Source of the DNA: Nocardia shimofusensis NBRC 100134
GTDB lineage: Bacteria; Actinomycetota; Actinomycetes; Mycobacteriales; Mycobacteriaceae
Assembly: GCF_001613125.1 (NCBI RefSeq)
Contig: NZ_BDBT01000005.1
Coordinates: 124,001-188,000 of the forward strand
Length of the DNA: 64,000 nucleotides
Direction: 5' to 3'
Part shown: positions 25,113 to 33,205 of the stretch, in pieces
How positions within the stretch are numbered: the stretch's first letter is position 1
Layout of the letters: each line of letters begins with the position of its first letter
Notes under the pieces: model-generated
The model's database searches: none
Seen by the model: only the letters and a program-made list of their open reading frames with translations
Told to the model about the DNA's origin: nothing
Program-made: the position numbers and the translations under genes

Positions 25113-25829
25113 ATGACTCGTACGCAAGCGTCGTTCCTGGCCGCGTTCACAGTATTGGCGCTGGCCACCACCGGAGTGTCTGGCACCGTCGTCGCCTCGG
25201 CCGACGCCTTCCCGGGGGAGGTGAACGCAGGCGGCCTGCGGGTTGTCGCGGCGGTGGACTCCAGCAACTGGCTGCTCGCCGGTGATACGGCACTCGGGGT
25301 TCCGTTCTCCCACGCGGCCAAGGTGTCCGGGAACTACTCGGTGAATCTCGAGGGCGCCGGAGTACGCGGCGGCGAGATCGTCGCCGGCTATCTGGTCGGG
25401 TGCGCGGTCGACGTCTCCGAGGGTATCGGCATCGCCATCGCGCCGGAAATCGGTATCGGAGCGGAAACCTCGCCTTCGATCGGCGCCGACACCGTCATCG
25501 AGTTCGGACTCGCGGTCGACGCGCCGCCGGAGGTCGCGGTGGCGTTCGGCGGAGGCATCGACCTCGAGCAGACCTTCGGTATCGAGGGCGCGCTCGCCGG
25601 TGAACTGGCGGTCGGTCTCGCGCCGGGCACCGTGGTGGCCATGCCGATCGGCGCGGCGGAACTGGACGAGGAATCGACCTTCCCGTACACCTTCGCGCAC
25701 AGCAGCATGCCGCTGCACGTCAACGGCTGCCTCTTTCCCGCTTCGGCGATGCCGTTCATAACCGTGCGCGCCGACACGACCGGTAGCACCGTCCAGACGA
25801 CCGGCTACGGCGAGGCTTTCACCTTCTGA
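25113..25829 (+). CDS. MspA-family porin
   Basis: A 238-residue exported protein. The start at 25113 follows TGGAG and gives a signal peptide (FLAAFTVLALATTGVSG) cut near ASADA. The mature protein has the beta-rich, acidic composition of MspA porins (SNWLLAGDTALGVPFSHAAK, GCAVDVSEGIGIAIAPEIG), which form water-filled outer-membrane channels for small hydrophilic solutes in mycolic-acid bacteria. The length suits the Nocardia branch of the family. Two Cys (VGCAVD and NGCLF) could form a disulfide. It is monocistronic, with a hairpin before and a strong terminator after. Confidence 0.85.
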   Translation: MTRTQASFLAAFTVLALATTGVSGTVVASADAFPGEVNAGGLRVVAAVDSSNWLLAGDTALGVPFSHAAKVSGNYSVNLEGAGVRGGEIVAGYLVGCAVDVSEGIGIAIAPEIGIGAETSPSIGADTVIEFGLAVDAPPEVAVAFGGGIDLEQTFGIEGALAGELAVGLAPGTVVAMPIGAAELDEESTFPYTFAHSSMPLHVNGCLFPASAMPFITVRADTTGSTVQTTGYGEAFTF

Positions 25830-25840
25830 CATCCGCGGAC

Positions 25841-25868
25841 GCCGAGGCAGGGCTCAGCCTGCCTCGGC
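25841..25868. terminator. strong bidirectional terminator
   Basis: GCCGAGGCAGG / CCTGCCTCGGC, an 11-base perfect stem with loop GCTCAG, between the convergent porin and SDR-hydrolase genes. Confidence 0.8.
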
Positions 25869-25962
25869 GATCATCGGCGCCCGGCGCCGTTCGACCGGAG
25901 GGGCGACCGGGGTGGCCGATGCGCCGAGCCGGCTTGCCCGGCCTTCGCGGGCAGAGCCGCGG

Positions 25963-27759
25963 TCAGCGCGCCCGGTCGACGGCATCGGCTCCGATCAGCG
26001 TCGCCAACCGCTCGGGATGGGTCAGTTGCGGATGGTGCCCCGCGCCGTCGATGGTGGTGATCCGCGCGCGGGAGCCGAACCCGGTGAGCAGGTCCACCGC
26101 CCACGGGGCGAGCGGATCCTCGGTGCCGACGACGATGTGGACCGGTCCGGCAAAGGCGGTGAGCTGGCGGACAAGCTCTGCGCGCCAACGCTTCTCGGCT
26201 GCGCGGCGTAACAGCGCGGCGACCCGCCGGGAGACCCCGGCGCGGCGTAGATCCGCGACACTGCCTGCGAGTTCACGGGCGTGGTCGGGCGTGCCGGTGA
26301 GCCTCCGGGAGAGAGCTTCGGGGCGCATACGCCGCAAGAAGGCGCTCGTCAGCAGGCCGGCCCGGGTGCTCGGGCCGCCGGGTGGCTGGAGGAAGAACGG
26401 GGCGACGAGGGTCAGCCGCTCGATCCGGTCCGGATGCCGGTTCGCCGCCTCCACCACGGCTGCCGCGCCGATCGAGTGACCGATCAGGTGTCGCCTGCCG
26501 GGGAGCAGGGCATCGAGCCAATCCGGCCAGTCACCGGGCGCGCCGCTGCTCATGCCCAGTCCGGGCAGGTCGGCCACCGAGGTGTCGGCGGTCGCGGCGG
26601 CTACGGTCGCCCAGGTGTCGGCATTCACCGGAAGTCCGGGCAGCACAAGGTTGCCCGCGTTCTCGGGGCCGAGGGTGAAGGTGCGCACCCCGGCGTGCTC
26701 GGCGAACCGGCGATTCAGGTCTGTCTCCTCGGCGGCGCCGAAACGGTGTGCCGCCAGATGATCGGCCCACCGCTGGATCGCGGGCACGGTGGCAGGTATG
26801 GCCAGGCCGTGCCGCGCCGCGAACTCGTCGGCCGGGCCGGTCGGATATCGGTCGGAGGACATGAAGCCGATCGTCTCCGGATCGGCCTTGGTCAGCGCCG
26901 TCGGCAAGCGCTTCACGGCGGCGACCGGGATGCGGACCCGCGGCACCCGCACTCGATAGTGCTCGCCGACCACACGCAGCAACTCCGGCAGGGCGGGGGT
27001 CTCGTCGTCGAGTACCCAGTAGGAGTGACCCGCCGTGGCGGGATCGGTGGGCAGCAGTGTCATGAATCGAGCGAGATAGTCGACCGGGATCACAGGAACG
27101 AACGTGTCCGTGTCACCGGGCCGGGCGGCCATCTCGCCGTGCCACAACTGGCGGAAACTGTCTGCCAGGCCCAGATATTGATCGGACTCGCCCGTCGCGG
27201 CGATCCCGCTCACCGTGGACGGATTCACGATGCTCCACGGCACACCGAGCCGGTTCGCCTCCACCTGCACCACGGCGTCGGCCTCGACCTTGGACGCCTC
27301 GTAGGCCCCGAGTTCCCGATAGATCCGGCGCGTGTGTTCCGGGGTCCATCGCGTCTCCGCATTCGCCGCACCGACGCGATAGCCCGACACGTGCACCAAC
27401 CGCTCCAGCCCCGGCAGCCCGGCCGCCAGCTCCACGATCGCACGAGCACTGTCCACATTGGCTTGTCGTGCCTCGTCCTCGGACATCCCGAACCGATAGG
27501 CCCCGGCGCAGTTGTAGATCTCCGAGATACCGGCCGATCGCACGGCCGCGGCGATCCCGAGCCCGGGAGCGTCGAAATCCACCGGTACCGATGCCGGAAG
27601 CTCCGCACAGTCGTGCCGCACGAGCCACTCGGACAGCGCCCGCGCGGAGACCTCCGACCGGCACGCGACGATCACCGAAACGCCCTCGGCCACAAGAGCG
27701 GAGGTCAGGTGGCGCCCCAGGAAGCCGGTGGCGCCGAATACCAGCGCTCGCCTGCTCAC
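25963..27759 (-). CDS. fusion of an extended SDR/epimerase domain and an alpha/beta hydrolase
   Basis: A 598-residue two-domain protein. Residues 1 to about 330 are an NAD(P)-binding extended SDR: nucleotide loop VFGATGFLGRHL (8-18), catalytic Tyr153 and Lys157 in YEASK, and IVNPSTVSG downstream. Residues about 350-598 are an alpha/beta hydrolase with nucleophile Ser429 in GHSIGAA, acid in VGTEDPLAP and His in GAGHHPQL. The frame is continuous across the junction, so the fusion appears genuine. Activities of the two halves may be sequential, such as reduction plus ester or lactone hydrolysis; the substrate is unknown. It starts with a GTG overlapping the TetR stop (GTGA), so it is translationally coupled to its likely repressor. 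Confidence 0.85.
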   Translation of the reverse strand: MSRRALVFGATGFLGRHLTSALVAEGVSVIVACRSEVSARALSEWLVRHDCAELPASVPVDFDAPGLGIAAAVRSAGISEIYNCAGAYRFGMSEDEARQANVDSARAIVELAAGLPGLERLVHVSGYRVGAANAETRWTPEHTRRIYRELGAYEASKVEADAVVQVEANRLGVPWSIVNPSTVSGIAATGESDQYLGLADSFRQLWHGEMAARPGDTDTFVPVIPVDYLARFMTLLPTDPATAGHSYWVLDDETPALPELLRVVGEHYRVRVPRVRIPVAAVKRLPTALTKADPETIGFMSSDRYPTGPADEFAARHGLAIPATVPAIQRWADHLAAHRFGAAEETDLNRRFAEHAGVRTFTLGPENAGNLVLPGLPVNADTWATVAAATADTSVADLPGLGMSSGAPGDWPDWLDALLPGRRHLIGHSIGAAAVVEAANRHPDRIERLTLVAPFFLQPPGGPSTRAGLLTSAFLRRMRPEALSRRLTGTPDHARELAGSVADLRRAGVSRRVAALLRRAAEKRWRAELVRQLTAFAGPVHIVVGTEDPLAPWAVDLLTGFGSRARITTIDGAGHHPQLTHPERLATLIGADAVDRAR

Positions 27760-28361
27760 GACTGCTCCCCCGCGCTCGCGACGGCCTCGTCGAGCAATGT
27801 CGCGAGCACTCGCGCGGCGCTGCGCATCGGCTGCACATCCCGCATGGCGCGACTGACCACCATCGCCCCTTCGACGGCGCTCACCACCGTCTCGGCCAGC
27901 TCCCGCGCCCGCCGCGCCTCGAGCCCCGCACTCACGAGATAGTCGGCGACCGGCGCGATCCACGATTCGTAGGCCAGCGCGCACGCTGTGCGGAGCCGAT
28001 CGCTGTGCGCGCCCATTTCCAGGGTCACCACAGACACCGGGCAACCCAGCTCGTAGTCGCCGTCCACCAAGAGGCCGGACAGCACGTCCAGCACTCGGGA
28101 GATCACCCGGCCGGGACTCGGCTCGCTCGCCGAGGTCTCCGTGATCAGTGCCCGGAACTCCTCGGACGCCCGGCCGATCGCCCGCTCGGCCAACTGCTCC
28201 TTCCCCTCCGGAAAGTGGAAGTACATCGACCCTTTGGGTACCCCGGACTGTTCGAGCACAGTATTGATCCCGGTCCCGGCGTATCCCCGCGACTGGATCA
28301 ACCCGAGCATCACCTCGACCATCCGGGCACTCGTCGCCTCGCCTTTTCGCACCGCTGTCAT
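27756..28361 (-). CDS. TetR-family repressor (LmrA/YxaF-like)
   Basis: A 201-residue regulator. The N-terminal helix-turn-helix is clear (GYAGTGINTVLEQSGVPKGS then MYFHFPEGKEQL, residues about 25-55). The C-terminal domain (CPVSVVTLEMGAHSD) resembles the LmrA/YxaF_C type. The palindrome TAGACCGGTCTA, 12 bases upstream of its start, matches the operator style of that group, so autorepression and control of the coupled SDR-hydrolase gene are likely. The hydrophobic inducer is unknown. Confidence 0.92.
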   Translation of the reverse strand: MTAVRKGEATSARMVEVMLGLIQSRGYAGTGINTVLEQSGVPKGSMYFHFPEGKEQLAERAIGRASEEFRALITETSASEPSPGRVISRVLDVLSGLLVDGDYELGCPVSVVTLEMGAHSDRLRTACALAYESWIAPVADYLVSAGLEARRARELAETVVSAVEGAMVVSRAMRDVQPMRSAARVLATLLDEAVASAGEQS

Positions 28362-28372
28362 GACCCAAATAG

Positions 28373-28384
28373 TAGACCGGTCTA
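28373..28384. promoter_or_regulatory. TetR operator palindrome
   Basis: TAGACCGGTCTA is a perfect 12-base palindrome, flanked by AAATAG and TTTCT that extend the symmetry. It is 12 bases upstream of the TetR start and resembles LmrA/YxaF operators (TAGACC-type). Confidence 0.75.
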
Positions 28385-28452
28385 TTTCTGCCGTCCAGCG
28401 TGAGTTCGGGCCCGATCCGGTCGCTCGGCGCGGGCGAGGCAATCTGCGGGCG

Positions 28453-29397
28453 TCAACGCAAGGGGCGGAACGTCTTTCGATACACCCCCGGGGTGACGCC
28501 GACGGCCTGGACGAACTGGGTCCGGAAGTTGCTCGGCGTGGAGAACCCGACCTGCCCGGCGATCCGGTCGACGGTGTAGTCGGTGGTTTCCAGCAGTTCC
28601 TGGGCCTGGCGGATGCGGACACCCGCGACCCATTGGATCGGACTCTGGCCCGTCTCCTCGGCGAACCGGCGGGTCAGGGTGCGAACGCTCATCTCGGCGG
28701 CGGCCGCGATGTCGGCGAGCGTGAGATTGCGGTGCGCGTTGTCCTCGATCCAGGCCAGCACGTGCTCGAGGGTGGCGGTGCGGAAGATCGGACGATTGCG
28801 CAGGATGTACTGCGACTGGCCGCCGGTGCGCTGCAACGGCGTCACCGCCAGCCGGGCGGTGTCGGCGGCGACCGCGACACCGTAGTCCTTGCCGACGATG
28901 TGCAGGCACAGATCCAATCCGGCGGCGGCGCCCGCGGAGGTGAGGATCTGGCCGTTGTCGGTGTAGAGGACGTCCCGGTCGACTCGCACGGCCGGATAAC
29001 GGCGGGTGAGATCGTCGGCGGCCAGCCAGTGGGTGGTGGCGTCCCTGCCGTCGAGCAGGCCCGCCTCCGCGAGGACGAACGCGCCGACGCAGATGGAGGC
29101 GACGCGAGTGCCCCGGCGCACGGCGGCGCGAAGCGTGTCGAGCACTTCGGGCGAGCTCGGGCGGGCGGGCTCCGCGAGGCCGGGGACGACGATCAGGTCG
29201 GCGCGTTCGACCTCTTCCAGGCCCGCCTCGACGGTGATGCGCAGCGGTCCCGCGGCGATCTGCCGCTGCGGCCCGGCGACGACGACGCGATACCCGGCAC
29301 GGCCGTCCGGCAGCCTCACCCGTCCGAACACCTCGATCGGTGTGGCCAGATCGAAGGCGATCGCATCATCGAGCATGAGGACGACCACCGTGTACAT
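28453..29397 (-). CDS. GlxA-type transcriptional regulator (DJ-1/PfpI plus AraC domains)
   Basis: A 314-residue regulator. Residues 1 to about 170 form a class-I amidotransferase-like (DJ-1/PfpI) sensor domain with the nucleophile-elbow Cys in ASICVGAFVLAEAGLL. Residues about 215-310 form an AraC-type double helix-turn-helix (LTLADIAAAAEMSVRTLTRR and DRIAGQVGFSTPSNFRTQF). The start MYTVVVLM at 29397 is chosen because it begins the first strand of the fold. Such proteins usually activate nearby genes; the divergent small-membrane-protein gene at 29601 is the nearest candidate. Confidence 0.92.
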   Translation of the reverse strand: MYTVVVLMLDDAIAFDLATPIEVFGRVRLPDGRAGYRVVVAGPQRQIAAGPLRITVEAGLEEVERADLIVVPGLAEPARPSSPEVLDTLRAAVRRGTRVASICVGAFVLAEAGLLDGRDATTHWLAADDLTRRYPAVRVDRDVLYTDNGQILTSAGAAAGLDLCLHIVGKDYGVAVAADTARLAVTPLQRTGGQSQYILRNRPIFRTATLEHVLAWIEDNAHRNLTLADIAAAAEMSVRTLTRRFAEETGQSPIQWVAGVRIRQAQELLETTDYTVDRIAGQVGFSTPSNFRTQFVQAVGVTPGVYRKTFRPLR

Positions 29398-29541
29398 GCA
29401 CCGACCGTAGCGGTATGAAGCGTGGCCCGGAAGCGCCTGGGCACCGGTGGCCGGATTCAGGTGTTCTATGACCTGATCGCCACTGACGGCGCCGGGCGGT
29501 CGCGGGTGAACATGGCAGCACGTCACTCAGGAAGGATCTCC

Positions 29542-29604
29542 ATGCCACAACAGCGTGCACAGTTCGCGTCATTCACGGTCACCGGCGAACGGCTCGGCGC
29601 ATGA
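29542..29604 (+). CDS. 20-residue micro-ORF coupled to the membrane-protein gene
   Basis: Reads MPQQRAQFASFTVTGERLGA and stops. It has a strong ribosome-binding site (AGGAAGG, six bases before ATG), and its TGA overlaps the ATG of the next gene (ATGA). The downstream gene has no separate Shine-Dalgarno, so the micro-ORF probably delivers ribosomes to it. It may be a leader peptide or the stump of an eroded gene. Confidence 0.45.
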   Translation: MPQQRAQFASFTVTGERLGA

Positions 29605-30119
29605 CCGGATTCCTGCTGTCGGTCCACGTCCTCGCCGCGATCCTGAGCATCGGCCCGGTCGCCGTCGCGGCCAGCATGTACCCGCCTGCCGTGCGGGCCG
29701 CGCACCGCAGCCCGGAGGATCCGCGCAAGGCCGCCATCGTCGGTGTGCTGCACCGGATCAGCCGGGTCTACGCGGTGGTCGGCATCTCGGTCCCGGTGTT
29801 CGGCTTCGCCACCGGCGCCAGCTTGGGCGTGCTCAGCGACGCTTGGCTCGTGGTGTCCATAATTCTCACCGCAGTCGCCGCGGTGCTGCTCATGGGCGTG
29901 ATCCTGCCCGCTCAGGAGTCGGCGCTCGCGGCGATCGAAGCATCGCGTCCGGTGGGCGTGCCCGCCACGGGACCGGAAACGAGCGTCGCGGATTCACCGC
30001 CGCTGGAACGCCTCACCGCGCGACTGGGCATGTCGACGGGGATGTTCAACCTGCTCTGGGCGATCGTGGTCGTGCTCATGATCTACCGCCCCGGCTCGAC
30101 GACCGGGGCGGGCTTGTGA
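29601..30119 (+). CDS. small integral membrane protein, DUF2269-like
   Basis: A 172-residue protein with four hydrophobic segments (LLSVHVLAAILSIGPVAVA, VYAVVGISVPVFGFA, WLVVSIILTAVAAVLLMGVI, NLLWAIVVVLMIY). The N-terminal His in SVHVLAAI and the layout resemble the DUF2269 group of predicted membrane proteins; the match is by eye. A hydrophilic loop of about 45 residues lies before the last helix. Translation appears coupled to the 20-residue micro-ORF through ATGA. The function is unknown. Confidence 0.75.
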   Translation: MTGFLLSVHVLAAILSIGPVAVAASMYPPAVRAAHRSPEDPRKAAIVGVLHRISRVYAVVGISVPVFGFATGASLGVLSDAWLVVSIILTAVAAVLLMGVILPAQESALAAIEASRPVGVPATGPETSVADSPPLERLTARLGMSTGMFNLLWAIVVVLMIYRPGSTTGAGL

Positions 30120-30206
30120 TCGGTCGGTGAGAACTGTTGGTGCGCAACAGCAATGCTCCCGGCGGCCCGGGCTGCGCGAACCCGGCCGGGGCGAGATGAT
30201 CTTTCG

Positions 30207-30222
30207 GTAGTCGAACCACTAC
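30207..30222. promoter_or_regulatory. inverted repeat upstream of the SDR gene
   Basis: GTAGT-n6-ACTAC, extended by CG and ACCG outside, 31 bases before the micro-ORF that precedes the SDR gene. A possible repressor site, for example of a MerR or TetR protein; none is adjacent. Confidence 0.4.
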
Positions 30223-30253
30223 AACCGAACAGTCAGCTCGAGAGGACCGAATT

Positions 30254-30304
30254 ATGTTGTCGCATCCCACCGTCGGGATCATCCGTATCGACGGCGTCGC
30301 ATGA
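30254..30304 (+). CDS. 16-residue micro-ORF coupled to the SDR gene
   Basis: Reads MLSHPTVGIIRIDGVA and stops, with GAGAGGA eight bases upstream. Its TGA overlaps the ATG of the SDR gene (ATGA). This is the same arrangement as at 29542-29604, 0.7 kb upstream, with a different peptide. Confidence 0.45.
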   Translation: MLSHPTVGIIRIDGVA

Positions 30305-31143
30305 GCACGGCACGGGAACGCTTCGCCGGTGGGACAGCCGTCATCACCGGCGCGGGTTCGGGTGTCGGGGCGGGGCTCGCGCGCTACGCGGCCTCCATCG
30401 GCATGCGGGTCGTGGTCACCGACGTCGACGCCGACCGTGCCCGCATCGTCGCCGGCGACATCGTCGCGCAGGGACTCGAGGCCGAGGCTCAGATACTGGA
30501 TGTCACCGATGCCGAGGCCTTCGACAAGCTCGCCACCGACGTCTACGAGCGCTACGGCAGCGTGGAGTTGCTGATCAACAACGCGGGCCTCGAGACCGCG
30601 GGCGTGCTCTGGGAGATCCCGGTGCAGCGGTGGCGGCAGGTGATGAAGGTGAACGTCGACGGTGTGTTCCACGGCATCCGGGCCTTTCTGCCCAAGATGA
30701 TCGCGGCGGGCACCCCGGCGACGGTGGCCAATATGTCCTCGGTCGGCGGCGTGCTGACCCAGGCGCTGCAAACGCCCTACATCGTCAGCAAGCACGCGGT
30801 CGTCGCGCTGACCGAGAGTCTGCACCAGGAAGTCGCGCTGACCGGCGCGCCCATCCAGGTCACCGTGCTGTTGCCGTACTCGGTGCGCAGCCGGATCTTC
30901 GTCGACGCCCAGGCCGCCGCACCCAGCGGCAATGCCGCTGCCGACCAGATGTTCGACGTGCTGCACACTCTCGGCGAGACGGCGGGCATGGATCCGATCG
31001 ACGCCGCGGAGAACATGTTCGCCGACATCGCCGCGGGCGAGTTCTGGGGATTCACCGACAAGGCCTTCGGTCTCGGCGCCTTGGGACACCGCGCCGAGAC
31101 GCTCAGCGAGCGGCGCGCCCCGGCCCCGCCCATGTCGTTCTGA
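30301..31143 (+). CDS. classical SDR-family oxidoreductase
   Basis: A 280-residue NAD(P)-dependent dehydrogenase/reductase. The cofactor loop is GAGSGVGAGLA (about 15-25), followed by VVVTDVDAD, where Asp favours NAD. The NNAGLETAG strand, catalytic Ser in MSSVGG, and Tyr/Lys in YIVSKHAV complete the active site. The length and C-terminal extension (EFWGFTDKAFGLGALG) resemble SDRs annotated as acting on hydrophobic alcohols. Translation is coupled to the preceding micro-ORF. A very strong terminator follows. Confidence 0.93.
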   Translation: MSTARERFAGGTAVITGAGSGVGAGLARYAASIGMRVVVTDVDADRARIVAGDIVAQGLEAEAQILDVTDAEAFDKLATDVYERYGSVELLINNAGLETAGVLWEIPVQRWRQVMKVNVDGVFHGIRAFLPKMIAAGTPATVANMSSVGGVLTQALQTPYIVSKHAVVALTESLHQEVALTGAPIQVTVLLPYSVRSRIFVDAQAAAPSGNAAADQMFDVLHTLGETAGMDPIDAAENMFADIAAGEFWGFTDKAFGLGALGHRAETLSERRAPAPPMSF

Positions 31144-31222
31144 CCCGCCCCTGTCGTCCCAGCTCCGGCTCCGGCTCCGGTGCGGGAGCGCTTCTCGGAT
31201 CGGCGAACTGAGCGCCGAACCC

Positions 31223-31262
31223 CGATCCGGGCCGCTCATGCCACGATGAGCGGCCCGGATCG
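31223..31262. terminator. very strong bidirectional terminator
   Basis: A 16-base perfect stem, CGATCCGGGCCGCTCA with its complement, and an 8-base loop. It abuts the stop codon of the minus-strand Cys-rich protein and ends the SDR transcript. Confidence 0.9.
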
Positions 31263-31499
31263 TCAGGGCGCCCGATCGACCAGCGAGAAGTGACCGGACC
31301 GGCTCGCGCAGTGCGCGCAGCAGAAGATCTGATCCCCGGACTCCACGCCGTGACCGAGGATGCGGCAGCGGCAGTGGGCGCAGGACGGCGCGAGCTCGTT
31401 CGCGGCGCACTCCAAGCTGTCGAACGTCCAGCTCCGGCCGTCGAGGTTGACGGTGAACGTTTTGTCGTAGTCGTTGCCGCAGGTATCGCAGGTCGCCAT
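31263..31499 (-). CDS. small Cys-rich zinc-ribbon / metallothionein-like protein
   Basis: A 78-residue protein with ten Cys and two His arranged as two metal knuckles (CDTCGNDYDKTF, then CAHCRCRILGHGVE and CCAHCASRSGHF). The spacing is that of the prokaryotic metallothionein-like family common in Actinobacteria, which binds zinc and is possibly a metal buffer or redox protein. The ATG at 31499 begins MATCDTCG directly. It is monocistronic. Confidence 0.85.
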   Translation of the reverse strand: MATCDTCGNDYDKTFTVNLDGRSWTFDSLECAANELAPSCAHCRCRILGHGVESGDQIFCCAHCASRSGHFSLVDRAP

Positions 31500-31699
31500 G
31501 TCGGTTCGATCCTCCAGGCAGTCGTGGGGTGCGATTCGGCGGCACTCGCCGCCGTCAGCGGCCTACCCTGCGAGTTCCTGGGCAAACAGGAAAACGATCA
31601 CTTCCATTCGGGATCGCCTACCGGCGAGGCGCCGCGTGCGTTAACCTGATCAAGGCTCACGTGTCCACCTCGAAACCACCGGGGTTCGGCGGAGCCTCG

Positions 31700-32311
31700 A
31701 TGCCTCGTGCATCTCGAGCCGATCCGGGTAGTGTCATGAACTCGAAATCCAGCTCCTCCCCCTTGCTGTCGGTCAACTCCGCCACGGCGCCTGCCGAGTC
31801 GCCGGATCACCGACTGACATTCCGCACCCGTCACCGCGGTGACGTCGTCATCCTGTCGATCCGCGGCCAGGCCGATGCGTTCACTCTGTCGCTGTGGCGG
31901 CAGACGGTGCGCGAGGCCGCAGGCACGGCGGCGAAAGCAGGCGGTGCGCTCATCATCGACGCGGGCAGGCTCGACTTCCTCTCGCTGCGCACCCTCGGCG
32001 CACTCGTCGAGGACGCGGGCCGATTCTCCCGCGACGGTGTCCGGACCTGCCTGGTCACCACCGACCTGCGCATCGCCCGGCTCCTCGCCGCGGATCCGGC
32101 CACCGCGCCGCTGACCGTCCGTTCGACGGTGGTCAGCGCGCACACCGCACTCGAGTCGCCGACGCGGTCCGCCGCGCCCGCGGTTCTACCGGACGACGAC
32201 GCCGAGGTGAGTGGCGACGTGCTGCCCCCGCGCCGGCGTTTTCACGGCCGGTCCTCCACCGTTATCCCCATTTCGGCGAGGAAGGCGGTGGCCGCGGGCG
32301 TACGCCGGTAG
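31700..32311 (+). CDS. STAS-domain protein (anti-sigma factor antagonist-like)
   Basis: A 203-residue cytoplasmic protein. Residues about 40-135 form a STAS domain (VVILSIRGQADAFTLSLWR, ALIIDAGRLDFLSLRTLGAL, RTCLVTTDLRIARLL). The switch-loop residue after LDF is Leu-Ser-Leu-Arg, so a phosphorylatable Ser is available as in SpoIIAA-type antagonists. The start at 31700 has GGAG five bases upstream; 31736 is an alternative. The final 70 bases overlap the 3' end of the convergent LysR gene, an unusual tail-to-tail overlap. No cognate anti-sigma factor is adjacent. Confidence 0.8.
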   Translation: MPRASRADPGSVMNSKSSSSPLLSVNSATAPAESPDHRLTFRTRHRGDVVILSIRGQADAFTLSLWRQTVREAAGTAAKAGGALIIDAGRLDFLSLRTLGALVEDAGRFSRDGVRTCLVTTDLRIARLLAADPATAPLTVRSTVVSAHTALESPTRSAAPAVLPDDDAEVSGDVLPPRRRFHGRSSTVIPISARKAVAAGVRR

Positions 32312-33126
32312 CGGCTCCAGACGACGTACTCCACGCGAGTGGGTGCGTCGGCCACTTCGACGGTGACGACGTCGGTGAGCTGGGGGACATAGGCGGCGGC
32401 CATCATCGCCACGCAGAGATTCTCCGCGACGAGCCGGACGATGTAGTCGGCGCTGGACACCTCGTAGGCGACGTCACGGTCGAGGCCGACCGCCTCGAAG
32501 GCCAGATCGGATTGCATACGCCCGGCGGTCCCCGCCGGTAGGTCGACGAAGACCTCCTCGGACAATCTGCGCAGGTCGACCACCGATTCGACGGCGAACG
32601 GGTGGTCAGGTGCGACGACAGCGACAAGCCGGTCGCGAGCGAGCTCGCGGCCGGCTACGTTGCGTGGCCGCATCGTCGGCGGCAGGCCGAGGAAGGCCAC
32701 ATCGATCGCGCCCTGCTCGACCTGCTCGACGAGTTCTTCGCTCGCCCCGACCCGCAGGCTCACCCGCACCTTGGGGTATCGCCGACGAAAGGTGCGCAGC
32801 GCGCCGGGGATGTCGGCCGCGGCGACGGTGGGGATCAGGCCGATGGCGAGCCGCCCCCTGACCTCCCCGATCGCCGCGGCCACCTCGGCCGCCGCCCGCT
32901 CCGCGGCCTCGAGACACTCTCGGGCCGCGGGCAGGAACGCCGCGCCCGCCGGTGTCAGCCGTACCCGCCTGCTGGTGCGTTCGAACAGTCGCGCCCCGAG
33001 TTCCTTCTCCAGGCGGGCGATCTGGTGACTGAGCGCCGACTGGACGACCAGGCAGCGTTCGGCTGCCCTGGTGAAGCTGTTCGTCTCGGCGACCGCGAGA
33101 ACGTAACGCATCTGCTGGAGCTCCAT
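32242..33126 (-). CDS. LysR-family transcriptional regulator
   Basis: A 294-residue regulator with the N-terminal winged helix (MELQQMRYVLAVAETNSFTR, ALSHQIARLEKELGARLFER) and a periplasmic-binding-like effector domain from about residue 90 (GRLAIGLIPTVAAADIPGAL). It is divergent from the EamA transporter/NmrA operon, and a perfect LysR-type palindrome lies in the shared promoter, so it most likely regulates that operon and itself. Confidence 0.95.
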   Translation of the reverse strand: MELQQMRYVLAVAETNSFTRAAERCLVVQSALSHQIARLEKELGARLFERTSRRVRLTPAGAAFLPAARECLEAAERAAAEVAAAIGEVRGRLAIGLIPTVAAADIPGALRTFRRRYPKVRVSLRVGASEELVEQVEQGAIDVAFLGLPPTMRPRNVAGRELARDRLVAVVAPDHPFAVESVVDLRRLSEEVFVDLPAGTAGRMQSDLAFEAVGLDRDVAYEVSSADYIVRLVAENLCVAMMAAAYVPQLTDVVTVEVADAPTRVEYVVWSRYRRTPAATAFLAEMGITVEDRP

Positions 33127-33132
33127 GGATCA

Positions 33133-33147
33133 ATCGTGAATCACGAT
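33133..33147. promoter_or_regulatory. LysR operator
   Basis: ATCGTGA-A-TCACGAT is a perfect palindrome containing the T-N11-A pattern, flanked by GGAT and ATCC that extend it. It sits 6 bases upstream of the LysR start, in the divergent region with the EamA gene. Confidence 0.8.
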
Positions 33148-33205
33148 CCATCCGGTGACAAACATGCATTGGACTCATGGATCGGCTGCCGGTGAAATCG
33201 GAGGG

